Assembly (NCBI RefSeq): GCF_026262625.1
Contig: NZ_SHNN01000001.1
Location: 62,001-126,000, forward strand
Reading direction: 5' to 3'
From: Candidatus Litorirhabdus singularis
Lineage (GTDB): Bacteria; Pseudomonadota; Gammaproteobacteria; Pseudomonadales; Halieaceae
DNA: 64,000 nucleotides
The position numbers and the translations under genes were made by a program. The stretch's first letter is position 1. Each line of letters starts with the position of its first letter. This document shows, one piece after another, positions 54,704-63,472 of the stretch. The notes under the pieces were generated by a model, which did no database searches, had not been told where the DNA came from, and saw only the letters and a program-made list of their open reading frames with translations.

Positions 54704-55906
54704 TTACTCGGCACCATCGAAAAAGTCCTTGAACCCACTGCGCGCATGGCGGCCAATAACGATATTCTCCAATGTCCCCATACCCACTCGCTCCCCCATA
54801 GTGGCGCGCACCACCTGATGCACATGCAAGTTTTGATATTCCAACGGATCCATGGCCCCCAGATCCCACTCCTCACGCGCAGTTTCCAGCTCACCTTTCC
54901 AAAAAGCGTGCCCCCATTCAGCATGGTTATAGCCCACGCCCAGCATCTGAAAACGCAATAACGGCTCCAGCGCAATGTCATATTCAGTACCGTTGGCATC
55001 AACCATATGCACCTGTGCGCTGGCAGCGCGACGGGTGCCCTTTTCCCACACGATGGTGTGCTCAACCTGCGTCATTTCTATCAGGCCAGGGTCTTCACCG
55101 CGCGGGATATCGGCGGGGTCGACATACAGCGGCAGCAAATCAGCGCTGACCTGAGTGGGCCGGCCTTCGCGGTCTTCAAAGGTACCCATCTGAGTACAAA
55201 AGTCGCCAAAATTGATCGGATTCCAACACCAGTAGACACCCGGGTCGCCGCTTAACAGTCCCGGCGCTCCGCCCTGAGGTTCGCCCACAGGGCGCACGCC
55301 CCAGGACTTATCACGCGTGCCGAAAGCACGGCTAACCTCAAAGCGCTGCCCATCAATTTCAAAGTGTCCTTCCCAGTAGCCCATCTGGGTGAAACGCGAG
55401 TTATGCATAATCAGGTGCCCATCGTCATACATGATATTGGGCGGTTCTTCATGAGGAATGCTAGCGGCGGTAAAGAGCAGATCACAAGCAATATTGTGCT
55501 CATTGGGGGCAAGCCGCACACGGATCTGGCGCATCGGTTCTATTACCGTTACGGCAAGTGGCCCTACCTGAGTATCAGCCCTCTCATGAGGGGCTCTTCT
55601 GGAGCCGTGAAACGCATACTGACGGCCGCCGGTGGAGACGCTGAAATGGCCGTCCATCACATGTCTATTGGGGTAGAGCCCGAAACCAACCTCGAAAATA
55701 TAAGTCCCTTCCGCGTCCATGCCGTTAAACCAATAGCGATCATAAAAATTCCTGTCACTCTGGGACGGTTGTGCAATGGGTGCCGCGGTTTGGTGAATAC
55801 AATAATCGTCAAAATTGGTAATCAAGTTTGTTTCCTCCTGCGCAGCCAAAGCCTGTAGCGTCGGCAAATAAATTCGGACAAAGTTTACGGTAAATCTGCA
55901 CCTCAC
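54704..55906 (-). CDS. Lipocalin/hydroxyneurosporene-synthase-like protein (DUF7064/7065 type)
   Basis: 400 residues, beta-rich, with no clear signal peptide or membrane segment. Landmarks are YWFNGMDAEGTYIFEVGFGLYPNR, the tryptophan/glycine-rich MGYWEGHFEIDGQRFEVSRAFGTRDKSWGVRPVGE, YWCWNPINFGDFCTQMGTFED and GYNHAEWGHAFWKGEL. The layout resembles the two-domain beta-barrel proteins related to carotenoid 1,2-hydratase. I assign this tentatively. It is paired with the AraC gene on the same strand and diverges from the parvulin gene. Substrate and reaction are unknown. Confidence 0.5.
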   Translation of the reverse strand: MRCRFTVNFVRIYLPTLQALAAQEETNLITNFDDYCIHQTAAPIAQPSQSDRNFYDRYWFNGMDAEGTYIFEVGFGLYPNRHVMDGHFSVSTGGRQYAFHGSRRAPHERADTQVGPLAVTVIEPMRQIRVRLAPNEHNIACDLLFTAASIPHEEPPNIMYDDGHLIMHNSRFTQMGYWEGHFEIDGQRFEVSRAFGTRDKSWGVRPVGEPQGGAPGLLSGDPGVYWCWNPINFGDFCTQMGTFEDREGRPTQVSADLLPLYVDPADIPRGEDPGLIEMTQVEHTIVWEKGTRRAASAQVHMVDANGTEYDIALEPLLRFQMLGVGYNHAEWGHAFWKGELETAREEWDLGAMDPLEYQNLHVHQVVRATMGERVGMGTLENIVIGRHARSGFKDFFDGAE

Positions 55907-55983
55907 ATTATACTCTCATGGGTCGCCAGGCGACTAATAACGAGCGTGATCGCTTGAGCACGGCAAGTGAGCAGGGAAACACC

Positions 55984-56877
55984 ATGAGCAAGGGCAATAC
56001 ACAGCCGGCAGCAACGCTGCTGGTGGCGGGCGCAATAGTCGGGATACTACTGGCGTCAACTGGCGTTCTCGAATCCAACCCCAACACCCCGGCCAAAGAG
56101 GTGTTAGCGCAGGTTAACAATGAACGTATCGATAAAGCCGAATATCTAGCCTATCTGGACCTACTCGCACGCGACAAGCGCAACGCCATGACCAGCGCCG
56201 ATCGACGTCACCTCCTGGACCGTCTGATCGAAGAAAAACTGCTGCTGCAACGCGCCGTGGAGATAGGCGTTCCTTTTAGCGACCCCACTGTGCGCAAGAC
56301 TATCATCAACGCAATGATTGCGACGGTGACCAGTGATAGCGCCAGCGCCGCCGTCGATACAGAGCAGCTAATGCGTTTCTATCAACAAAATCAGACCTAT
56401 TTTGCGCAACCGATGCGGGCTCAAGTCAGGCGGATGGTGTTCCGGGGCGAGCAGGCGCAAGCGCGATCCAGCGCTGCCGAGCAGGCGCTGCTCAATGGTC
56501 AGGACTGGCAGCGGGTGCAGCACAAAATGGCAGACACCGATATCCTGGCACTTCCCTCAAGCCCCTTACCCGTCAGTAAACTGCGCGGCTATCTCGGCCC
56601 AACACTAGCCGACGCAGCGCTGGAGCTGGCACCGGGGGCGATCAGCGCGCCCCTTACTGAGCAGGCCGGTTTCACTATTCTTCAGCTAATTGACCTGCAG
56701 GCTGGACCGGCGCCGCCGCTGGCACAAGTGGAGGAGCGAGTGCTGCGCGAATACCAGCGTCGGGCCGCTGATCAGGCCCTGAGAGACTACCTGAACGATT
56801 TACGCGGCGGCGCCGACGTCAGCATTGATGAAGCTTTTCTAGAGCAGTTGGACCGGCTGGACGCCACGATTGAATAA
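55984..56877 (+). CDS. Parvulin-type peptidyl-prolyl isomerase / SurA-like periplasmic protein
   Basis: About 297 residues from ATG 55984 (AGGGA upstream). It has one N-terminal hydrophobic segment (LLVAGAIVGILLASTGVL), then a SurA-N-like chaperone region (VLAQVNNERIDKAEYLAYLDLLARD, HLLDRLIEEKLLLQRAVEIG). A rotamase-like domain follows (MRAQVRRMVFRGEQAQARSSAAEQAL, GYLGPTLADAALELAPGAISAPLTEQAGFTILQLIDL). It is anchored in the inner membrane, facing the periplasm. Its last codons overlap the HupE gene, so the two are coupled. Confidence 0.8.
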   Translation: MSKGNTQPAATLLVAGAIVGILLASTGVLESNPNTPAKEVLAQVNNERIDKAEYLAYLDLLARDKRNAMTSADRRHLLDRLIEEKLLLQRAVEIGVPFSDPTVRKTIINAMIATVTSDSASAAVDTEQLMRFYQQNQTYFAQPMRAQVRRMVFRGEQAQARSSAAEQALLNGQDWQRVQHKMADTDILALPSSPLPVSKLRGYLGPTLADAALELAPGAISAPLTEQAGFTILQLIDLQAGPAPPLAQVEERVLREYQRRAADQALRDYLNDLRGGADVSIDEAFLEQLDRLDATIE

Positions 56878-58114
56878 GTTCTGGCGCCATATTGTAACAC
56901 TGGCGGTGCTGACTCTGGCCCTGTGGTCTGCGGGAACGACTGCCGACCCCCAATCCAAATCCTACTCAAACTGGCAGGTGGACGCTACCTCACTGCGCGG
57001 TTCCTTTACCATCGCCACGCGTGAAGTCACACGCCTGTCCGCCAGGCAGGGAAATTCCGACCTGGAACAAGCGCTGCTGGAGCACCTTGATGCCAGTATT
57101 CGGATGGACGACGGCGGAGTTCGCTGTGAACGCAGCGCGCTGCAACAGGAGCGTGCTCAGCCTGGCTATATGAGAGTGACGCTGAACTGGTCCTGTGCCG
57201 CGACTTCGGCGCCAGGCTCCAAGCCCGCTACGCTGCAATTACGCATAGAGGCGCTGCAAGCAGCAGCGCCCAGCCATATCCATTTTGCGCGTTTCAAATT
57301 GGCCAACGGCACTGGATTTGAGCGCCTGTATAGTCGCCGCCAGCCCGTCCATTCCATTCCCGTAGCCACTGCTTCCAACGAGGTAGCGCCGCCAATAGCC
57401 ACACAGAGCACCTTTCTGACCTACATCAGTTTTGGTTTCGAGCATATCCTGATTGGCCTGGATCATATCGCCTTTCTACTGACGCTATTGCTGCTGGCGC
57501 AGCGCCTGCGCGATGTTCTCTACATTGTCACCGGCTTCACTCTGGGCCACAGTCTTACGCTCAGCCTCAGCGTGCTGGGCTACGTTACACCCGACATTAT
57601 GGTGGTGGAGGCTCTGATTGGTTTTACCATCGCCATGGTGGCGATAGAGAATGTGGTGGTTGAACGTCAGCTGCATCAAAGCGCCGCCTATCTGCTAGGT
57701 TTGGTATTGCTAGTGCTAGCGGGACTTGGGGCATGGCTAGACTGGCCGGCGCCGGCATGGAGCCTGGCCGGCCTGTCCCTGTTTTGCTGGTGCTACCTGA
57801 TGCTCAGCCATAGCGCATCACGCGCACGCCAGTTACGCCCGGCTGTCACCACGCTATTTGGACTGATTCACGGCTTCGGTTTTGCCAGCGTGCTGCAGGA
57901 GGTGGGGCTACCCCAGCAAGCACTGATACCTGCTCTGTTCGGGTTCAATCTGGGAGTAGAACTGGGACAGATCGCTATTGTCTTGATACTCAGCGGCAGC
58001 GGTGTCCTGTTGCACCGCATGCTTGGCCGACCATGGCCAACACTGTCGCTAATAGCCAATACTGCGCTGTGCAGCCTGGGAACCTATTGGTTTGTACAAC
58101 GCCTGTATTTCTGA
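56870..58114 (+). CDS. HupE/UreJ-family membrane protein with periplasmic N-domain
   Basis: A 414-residue protein starting at TTG 56870 inside the end of the parvulin gene. A signal peptide and a roughly 170-residue periplasmic domain come first. The HupE/UreJ_2 membrane domain then begins at about 180 with the histidine/aspartate motif FGFEHILIGLDHIAFLLTLLLLAQ. Helices continue with GFTLGHSLTLSLSVLG and FGLIHGFGFASVLQEVGLP. The motifs resemble nickel/cobalt carriers. In this parvulin-HupE pairing the cargo is unproven. Confidence 0.85.
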   Translation: MNKFWRHIVTLAVLTLALWSAGTTADPQSKSYSNWQVDATSLRGSFTIATREVTRLSARQGNSDLEQALLEHLDASIRMDDGGVRCERSALQQERAQPGYMRVTLNWSCAATSAPGSKPATLQLRIEALQAAAPSHIHFARFKLANGTGFERLYSRRQPVHSIPVATASNEVAPPIATQSTFLTYISFGFEHILIGLDHIAFLLTLLLLAQRLRDVLYIVTGFTLGHSLTLSLSVLGYVTPDIMVVEALIGFTIAMVAIENVVVERQLHQSAAYLLGLVLLVLAGLGAWLDWPAPAWSLAGLSLFCWCYLMLSHSASRARQLRPAVTTLFGLIHGFGFASVLQEVGLPQQALIPALFGFNLGVELGQIAIVLILSGSGVLLHRMLGRPWPTLSLIANTALCSLGTYWFVQRLYF

Positions 58115-58212
58115 CGGAACCAGTGTTTGCGAGTCACCAATGCCCTTCGATGCTTGTGACCAGGCCATAGCGAGGCTATGCTTGCCAGCATCTGCCGACC
58201 ACTGGACTAAGC

Positions 58213-59526
58213 GTGGGTCTTAACAACGTTCTCCTCATAAGCGAACTTCCCGCCGACTTCTACACGCTGACGGCGGCGCTTGAGCGCGCGCGACCCGAAC
58301 GCTTTCAAACCCGCACGGTCAATACCAGCGAGCAACCCGTTGACGCGCTACTTGACCCGGACAATGACGCCATCATTCTCGCCTTCACTCTGGAAACCGA
58401 GTACCTACTACGGCTCGCGCAAAAAAAGCAATTACTGACACCCATCATTGTCATGCTAGATCAAACGGCCGAGGTTCAGATAGAAAAATTAAAGCAGGCC
58501 GGCGCCATTGATTACGTGGTACGCGGCCTGATCAACGATGACATGCTGCATCGTATTCTCGACTACGCGATTGCCCTGAAAGACGCGCGCCAGGAGCAAC
58601 GGGTACTCTTGAGTGAACAGGAGCGCTTGCGGGATGCAGCCAATACTGCGCGCGCCCAGGTAGCTGCAGCCGGAGGCTCAATAGCGCCGGAGCGAGAACA
58701 ACCACGAGAGGCGATCAGTAAATCGACGCCAGCTGGCCAACAACAGCGGGTAGCGGCGGCCGTCACCCGCACCGTGGCGCCACAAGCGCCCCCCCTCGCG
58801 GTCGCGCAATCAGCCAGCCAGACGCCAAAGCAGCGCTTTGCAGGTGGGGTGGGGCCAATGCTGGGAGCCTCGGCTGCTTTTGTACTGCTAACCCTGGGAA
58901 TTATCCTGTTCAACCAACGACTGATAAGTGATGATCGCATGAGCCAGCTTGAGGCCAACAGCAAGATGTTGGTTACCGAGTTTGCCGAGCTCAAGACTGA
59001 GTTGGCGGCGGCAGAACGTGAATTAGCTGTGGCGCTGCAAAATCATGACGACAAGCGAATAGCCGAACCTGCGCCGATAAAACCTGCAACGAACCCCCTT
59101 GGCAGCGACAGCGACCTGGCCTCCAGCATTCCGACAAAAATCGCAGCGGAGCCGCCAACACTGCTGCCTTTGGAGTCTGCCGCGATGACAGTCATTTCAC
59201 CACCGGTGACTGCAGTATTAAGCAATCCTCCCTCACCTCAGCCATCACCAGATGGTGGAGCCACCAGCACAGTGACTCCCGCGGTCACGACCGAGCAATC
59301 CTGGTTTATCAATTTGGGCAGCTTCAGCAACGAAACTGCGGCCTTAAAAGTAGCAGCACGCATCACAGACTTCCCCTGGCCCAGTCAAATCAGTGCAATA
59401 AGCCGCGGGGAACGCAAGCTCTACCGGGTGCGCATCGTCAACCTGCCCTCACAAGCGGCAGCGGTGGAAGCTGCCGCTGCCTACCGCCGCGAATACGGCG
59501 GCGATGCACCCTGGATCGGCAACTAG
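58213..59526 (+). CDS. Receiver-like / transmembrane / SPOR-domain protein
   Basis: 437 residues with GTG start. Residues 1-115 look like a response-regulator receiver fold (NVLLISELPADFYTLTAALERA, TPIIVMLDQTAEVQIEKLKQAGAIDYVVRGLINDDMLHRILDYAIAL). The usual acidic pair and phospho-aspartate are not conserved, so it is probably a pseudo-receiver. A linker and coiled coil lead to one membrane helix (MLGASAAFVLLTLGIILF, about 216-233). A proline/threonine-rich periplasmic stretch then ends in a SPOR domain (SWFINLGSFSNETAALKVAARI, YRVRIVNLPSQAAAVEAAAAYRREYGG), which binds denuded septal glycan. It may couple a cytoplasmic signal to division. Confidence 0.7.
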   Translation: MGLNNVLLISELPADFYTLTAALERARPERFQTRTVNTSEQPVDALLDPDNDAIILAFTLETEYLLRLAQKKQLLTPIIVMLDQTAEVQIEKLKQAGAIDYVVRGLINDDMLHRILDYAIALKDARQEQRVLLSEQERLRDAANTARAQVAAAGGSIAPEREQPREAISKSTPAGQQQRVAAAVTRTVAPQAPPLAVAQSASQTPKQRFAGGVGPMLGASAAFVLLTLGIILFNQRLISDDRMSQLEANSKMLVTEFAELKTELAAAERELAVALQNHDDKRIAEPAPIKPATNPLGSDSDLASSIPTKIAAEPPTLLPLESAAMTVISPPVTAVLSNPPSPQPSPDGGATSTVTPAVTTEQSWFINLGSFSNETAALKVAARITDFPWPSQISAISRGERKLYRVRIVNLPSQAAAVEAAAAYRREYGGDAPWIGN

Positions 59527-60890
59527 ATCAGCTCAGCGGCCGTTGCGTCCAGAGCTGCCCGGGCCTTATCGATCAATTCATCAATTTGCGCGTGAGTTGC
59601 TACCAGCGGCGGCGCGACAATCATGGTATCGCCAACGGCCCGCATCACCAGCCCGGCTGCCATACTGTTATCACGACACCGCGCCCCGCTACTGCCATCC
59701 CCGTCAAATCGGGCTCTGGAGGCTTTATCTGATACCAACTCCAGCGCAGCCAGAAAGCCAGCGCCACGAGTTTCTCCGACTAACGGGTGCTCAGCAAGCT
59801 CAGCCCAACGCCGCTGTAGGTAGGGTCCGCTGCTGTCGCGAACGGTGGTGACAATATTCTGTTCTTGCAAAATATCCAGCGTTGCCAGGGCCGCGGCACA
59901 GGCTGCAGGGTGTCCTGAGTAGGTATAACCATGGGCAAATTCACCGCCGTCGGTTTTCAAAACATCAGCACAGCGGTCGCTGACCAAGACCCCTCCCAAC
60001 GGCTGATAACCATTGGTGACGGCTTTCGCAAACGGCATCAAATCAGCACTGACAGAAAAATAGTCTGCACCAAACCATTCACCGGTGCGCCCAAAACCAC
60101 AGATCACCTCATCGGTGATCAGCAAAATATCGTGGGCGCGACAGATGCGCTCAATCTCGGGCCAATAGCTGGCTGGAGGCACAATCACCCCGCCGGCACC
60201 TTGAATCGGCTCGGCGATAAAAGCCGCGACATTCTCAGCACCCAGCTCATCGATTTTGAGCTCCAGCGAGCGTGCAGCCTGCAAGCCAAACGCCTCTGGC
60301 TCCATGTCGCCCCCTTCATCAAACCAGTAGGGCTGGTCGACGTGGTGCACATAGCTGAGGGTTTCAAATTGCTGGTGCATAAACCCCATACCACCGAGGC
60401 TCGCACCGGCGATCGTCGAACCGTGATAAGCGTTGCGTCGACTGATAACCAGCCGCTTGGAAGGCTTACCCGCCAGATCCCAATAGCGGCGCAGCAGGCG
60501 CAGACATGTATCATTAGCCTCGGAGCCGGAGCTGGTAAAAAACACATTGTTCATATGTTTGGGCGCCACTTCGGCCAATCGCTGTGACAGCTCGATTACG
60601 GGCGGATGGGCGCACTGAAAAAAACTGTTGTAATAGGGTAGTTCCTGCAACTGCGCATAGACTGCTGCGGCAATGCTTTGCTGGCCGTAACCGAGACTGC
60701 AGCACCACAGGCCCGACATACCATCAAGGATCTGCCGGCCTTCATTATCGTAGATATAAATGCCTTCAGCGCGGCTGATAATTTGACTACCCTGCTGCCC
60801 CAATGCCTTAAAATCACTAAAGGGATGCAGGTAGTGACGCTGATCAAGTTGCTGCCAGTCGCTACTGGAACGGGTAGTCCGTGAACTCAC
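59523..60890 (-). CDS. Class III aminotransferase (putrescine/omega-amino acid-pyruvate type)
   Basis: 455 residues. It has HYLHPFSDFKALGQQGSQIISRAEGIYIYDNEGRQILDGMSGLWCCSLGYG, FFTSSGSEANDTCLRLLRRYW, RRNAYHGSTIAGASLGGM, ITDEVICGFGRTGEWFG and the PLP lysine in LMPFAKAVTNGYQPLGGV (about K290). It closely follows the pattern of SpuC-like polyamine:pyruvate aminotransferases. It diverges from the LuxR-type regulator and lies near the glutamine-synthetase-like ligase, which supports a role in polyamine or amine breakdown. Confidence 0.88.
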   Translation of the reverse strand: MSSRTTRSSSDWQQLDQRHYLHPFSDFKALGQQGSQIISRAEGIYIYDNEGRQILDGMSGLWCCSLGYGQQSIAAAVYAQLQELPYYNSFFQCAHPPVIELSQRLAEVAPKHMNNVFFTSSGSEANDTCLRLLRRYWDLAGKPSKRLVISRRNAYHGSTIAGASLGGMGFMHQQFETLSYVHHVDQPYWFDEGGDMEPEAFGLQAARSLELKIDELGAENVAAFIAEPIQGAGGVIVPPASYWPEIERICRAHDILLITDEVICGFGRTGEWFGADYFSVSADLMPFAKAVTNGYQPLGGVLVSDRCADVLKTDGGEFAHGYTYSGHPAACAAALATLDILQEQNIVTTVRDSSGPYLQRRWAELAEHPLVGETRGAGFLAALELVSDKASRARFDGDGSSGARCRDNSMAAGLVMRAVGDTMIVAPPLVATHAQIDELIDKARAALDATAAELI

Positions 60891-61060
60891 GATAGCTGCC
60901 TCCTATAATGTGATGACATTTGGCGGAAGCAGTGTCACTAACGGCTGCTACTGCCTTTGCAAGATGACTGGGTAAATCCTGTTGATTGACTTTCAGCCTG
61001 CGGCTGCCCATGATTGTGACATAGATCTCCCCCTAACAATAAAGTCGTAACCAATCCCAT

Positions 61061-61936
61061 ATGGCCAACGCTCAAACACTGCACCAATGGAATCAGGATA
61101 TCGCCAAGGCCATCGCAGCAATGGGGAGCGACCAGTTTTTCCCCATGCTGATCAAAGCCATCGCCAACCGTGTACCGGTCTTTTATCCTCAAATCTGGCT
61201 ATATCACACCGACCTGCCGCCACAGTGTATCTACCATGAGATTCCAGAAAACGCTCGCTATGCACAGATTGACCAATACCTTGAGGGCCCCTACCGCGAA
61301 GATCCCTTTTATGAGATTTCACTGAATCAGCCACGCGGGCGTTTCTACCGATTGGAAGAGGTTACCGACGGCTTACTGGAGCAAAGTCACTACTACGATT
61401 ACTACTATGGCGATACGGGCACCGTAGATGAAGTTGTGTACTTATCAACTTTACCCAGTGGCAGCGTCATCAATATCAGTCTGATGCGCCTGCTGGGGAA
61501 GGGCACCTTTGGCAGCGACGAGCTAGACACACTGCGCGCTCTGTCTGCACCTGTGGCAGAGCTGCTTCGCGGCCACAGCCAAATGGCGGATTTCAGCAGT
61601 CGTTATCTGCTGGAGCCTGATATCGATGGCGTTATCGACCATGCATTCCAGGCTTTTGGATCATCCATTCTTTCACCCCGAGAAAAGAGCGTACTGGAAC
61701 TGATGCTGCGCGGCTACAGCACACCCGCCTCCGCTGACAAGCTCAATATTGCCGTTGAGACTCTGCGCCGACACCGCAAGAGTATTTACCGAAAGCTGGA
61801 TGTCAGCTCGCAAACCGATTTGTTTTCGCTATTCATTAATTCCCTGTCTTATCTTGGCGCAGCTGGAGTGGGTGACCCTCTTAGCGTTTATCTGTCGCCG
61901 CCAACTCAGGGCAACGTCAACCTGGTAGAGTTCTAA
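61061..61936 (+). CDS. LuxR-type (GerE helix-turn-helix) transcriptional regulator
   Basis: 291 residues. The C-terminal LuxR helix-turn-helix is LSPREKSVLELMLRGYSTPASADKLNIAVETLRRHRKSIYRKLDVSSQTDLFSLFI. The N-terminal 200 residues are a GAF/PAS-like sensor (VFYPQIWLYHTDLPPQCIYHEIPENARYAQIDQYLEGPYREDPFYEI) and not an acyl-homoserine-lactone domain that I can recognise. It stands between the aminotransferase and the glutamine-synthetase-like gene and is probably their regulator. Confidence 0.88.
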   Translation: MANAQTLHQWNQDIAKAIAAMGSDQFFPMLIKAIANRVPVFYPQIWLYHTDLPPQCIYHEIPENARYAQIDQYLEGPYREDPFYEISLNQPRGRFYRLEEVTDGLLEQSHYYDYYYGDTGTVDEVVYLSTLPSGSVINISLMRLLGKGTFGSDELDTLRALSAPVAELLRGHSQMADFSSRYLLEPDIDGVIDHAFQAFGSSILSPREKSVLELMLRGYSTPASADKLNIAVETLRRHRKSIYRKLDVSSQTDLFSLFINSLSYLGAAGVGDPLSVYLSPPTQGNVNLVEF

Positions 61937-62065
61937 GCCGTATGATGTCAGGACCAGCCGTGGTATTTCAGGCTAACGAATACTGACCCATGTGGGGCAT
62001 TGAGCCACACCGTCACTTACACCAAAGTGCGCAATTACCAGTGGAGAAGGACTTTTGAGGACCAT

Positions 62066-63406
62066 ATGTCAGTAGAGGCAGACTGGTTTCTCCGGGCCCA
62101 TCCAGATATCACAACGATAGAAGCCCTGCTGCCGGACTGCAACGGGGTTATGCGCGGCAAGTGGTTGCCGAGGCACAAGCTGGCCAAGGTTTATCAGGGC
62201 GAATTCAAGCTGCCTGTAACCGCGCTCAGCTTGGATATTTGGGGCAGGGATGTAGAGGAACTGGTATTTGAATCAGGCGATGCTGATGGAATTTGCCGCC
62301 CATTGGAAGGCACTCTGCACCCTACTCCCTGGGCCGGAGTCAATCACGGGCAGGTCATGCTGTCGCTGTACAATACGGATGATTCACCCTACCTCGGCGA
62401 TCCTCGCCATGTGCTCAGAAAGGTACTCAACCGATGCCACAATGCTGGCTGGCGACCGGTTGTTGCTGCCGAGCTAGAGTTCAGCCTGGTCACTTACAAT
62501 GTGGACGGCATCCGTCATTCCTGCCCAATGCCGGCGGGACAAGGTCCGATAGGTGGCAACACCTATGGCGTTGACGTACTCCAAACCCACTCTAAGTTAC
62601 TGGAAGACATTCGCGTTGCCTGTGAACTTCAGGAGCTGCCCTTCGACGGTATCGTGAAGGAATCGGCGCCGTCCCAGTACGAAATCAACATGCAGCACGT
62701 TGACAACCCGGTGCTCGCCGCGGATCAGATCCAATTGATGAAACGAGTGGTCAAGGGTGTCGCCGCCAGCCACGGTCTGATCGCCAGCTTTATGGCAAAG
62801 CCGTTCGAAAACGAAGCCGGCAATGGCATGCACGTTCACTGCAGCCTACTCGATGACCGCGGCGACAATCTGTTTGACAGTGGCACGCCTGAAGGCACGC
62901 CTATGCTGCATCATGCGATCGCCGGCTGCATGGAGTATATGTCGGAGTCCATGGCCATATTCGCACCCAACTACAACTCTTATCGTCGTTTCCAACCCGG
63001 AGCTCATGCTCCCATCGCGCCCTCCTGGGGCTACGAAAACCGCACGGTGTCAGTGCGGGTGCCGGCCGGGAAAAATGCCTCGCGCCGACTTGAGCAGCGA
63101 GTTGCAGGTGCCGACGCCAACCCTTACTTGCTGTTCGCCGTGCTGCTGTCGGCAATTGCCGATGGGATCGAGCAGCAACTCGACCCGGGTGAAGCCGTCA
63201 CTGGCGACGGCTACAAGGATCCGCAGAACATCCTGCCGCTTTACCTCCCAGAGTCAATTCGGCTATTTGAAGAATCCGACTTTATTCAGCGCAATATGGG
63301 AAGCGAGATACAGCGTATTTATGCTCTGACTAAATGGCAGGAGAACGCCGAGTTTCGCTCCAAAGTCACGGAACTGGAGTACCGCTCCTACCTGGAGAAA
63401 CTCTAA
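62066..63406 (+). CDS. Glutamine synthetase-family ligase (gamma-glutamylpolyamine synthetase type)
   Basis: About 446 residues from ATG 62066 (TTTTGAGG upstream); the longer frame from 62000 adds no family sequence. It shows the GS fold: IEALLPDCNGVMRGKWLPRHKL, VVAAELEFSLV, SAPSQYEINMQHVDNPVLAADQIQLMKRVVKGVA, FMAKPFENEAGNGMHVHCSL, FAPNYNSYRRFQPGAHAPIAPSWGYENRTVSVRVP and RLEQRVAGADANPYLLFAVLLS. It lacks the adenylylation-site C-terminus of GlnA. PuuA-like gamma-glutamylation of putrescine or another amine is likely. Confidence 0.87.
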   Translation: MSVEADWFLRAHPDITTIEALLPDCNGVMRGKWLPRHKLAKVYQGEFKLPVTALSLDIWGRDVEELVFESGDADGICRPLEGTLHPTPWAGVNHGQVMLSLYNTDDSPYLGDPRHVLRKVLNRCHNAGWRPVVAAELEFSLVTYNVDGIRHSCPMPAGQGPIGGNTYGVDVLQTHSKLLEDIRVACELQELPFDGIVKESAPSQYEINMQHVDNPVLAADQIQLMKRVVKGVAASHGLIASFMAKPFENEAGNGMHVHCSLLDDRGDNLFDSGTPEGTPMLHHAIAGCMEYMSESMAIFAPNYNSYRRFQPGAHAPIAPSWGYENRTVSVRVPAGKNASRRLEQRVAGADANPYLLFAVLLSAIADGIEQQLDPGEAVTGDGYKDPQNILPLYLPESIRLFEESDFIQRNMGSEIQRIYALTKWQENAEFRSKVTELEYRSYLEKL

Positions 63407-63472
63407 CTACCCCACCCAGGCTCTTCAGGGCCGCTATTATGCGCCCGCCTTAATCGTTATAATCGAAGGATC

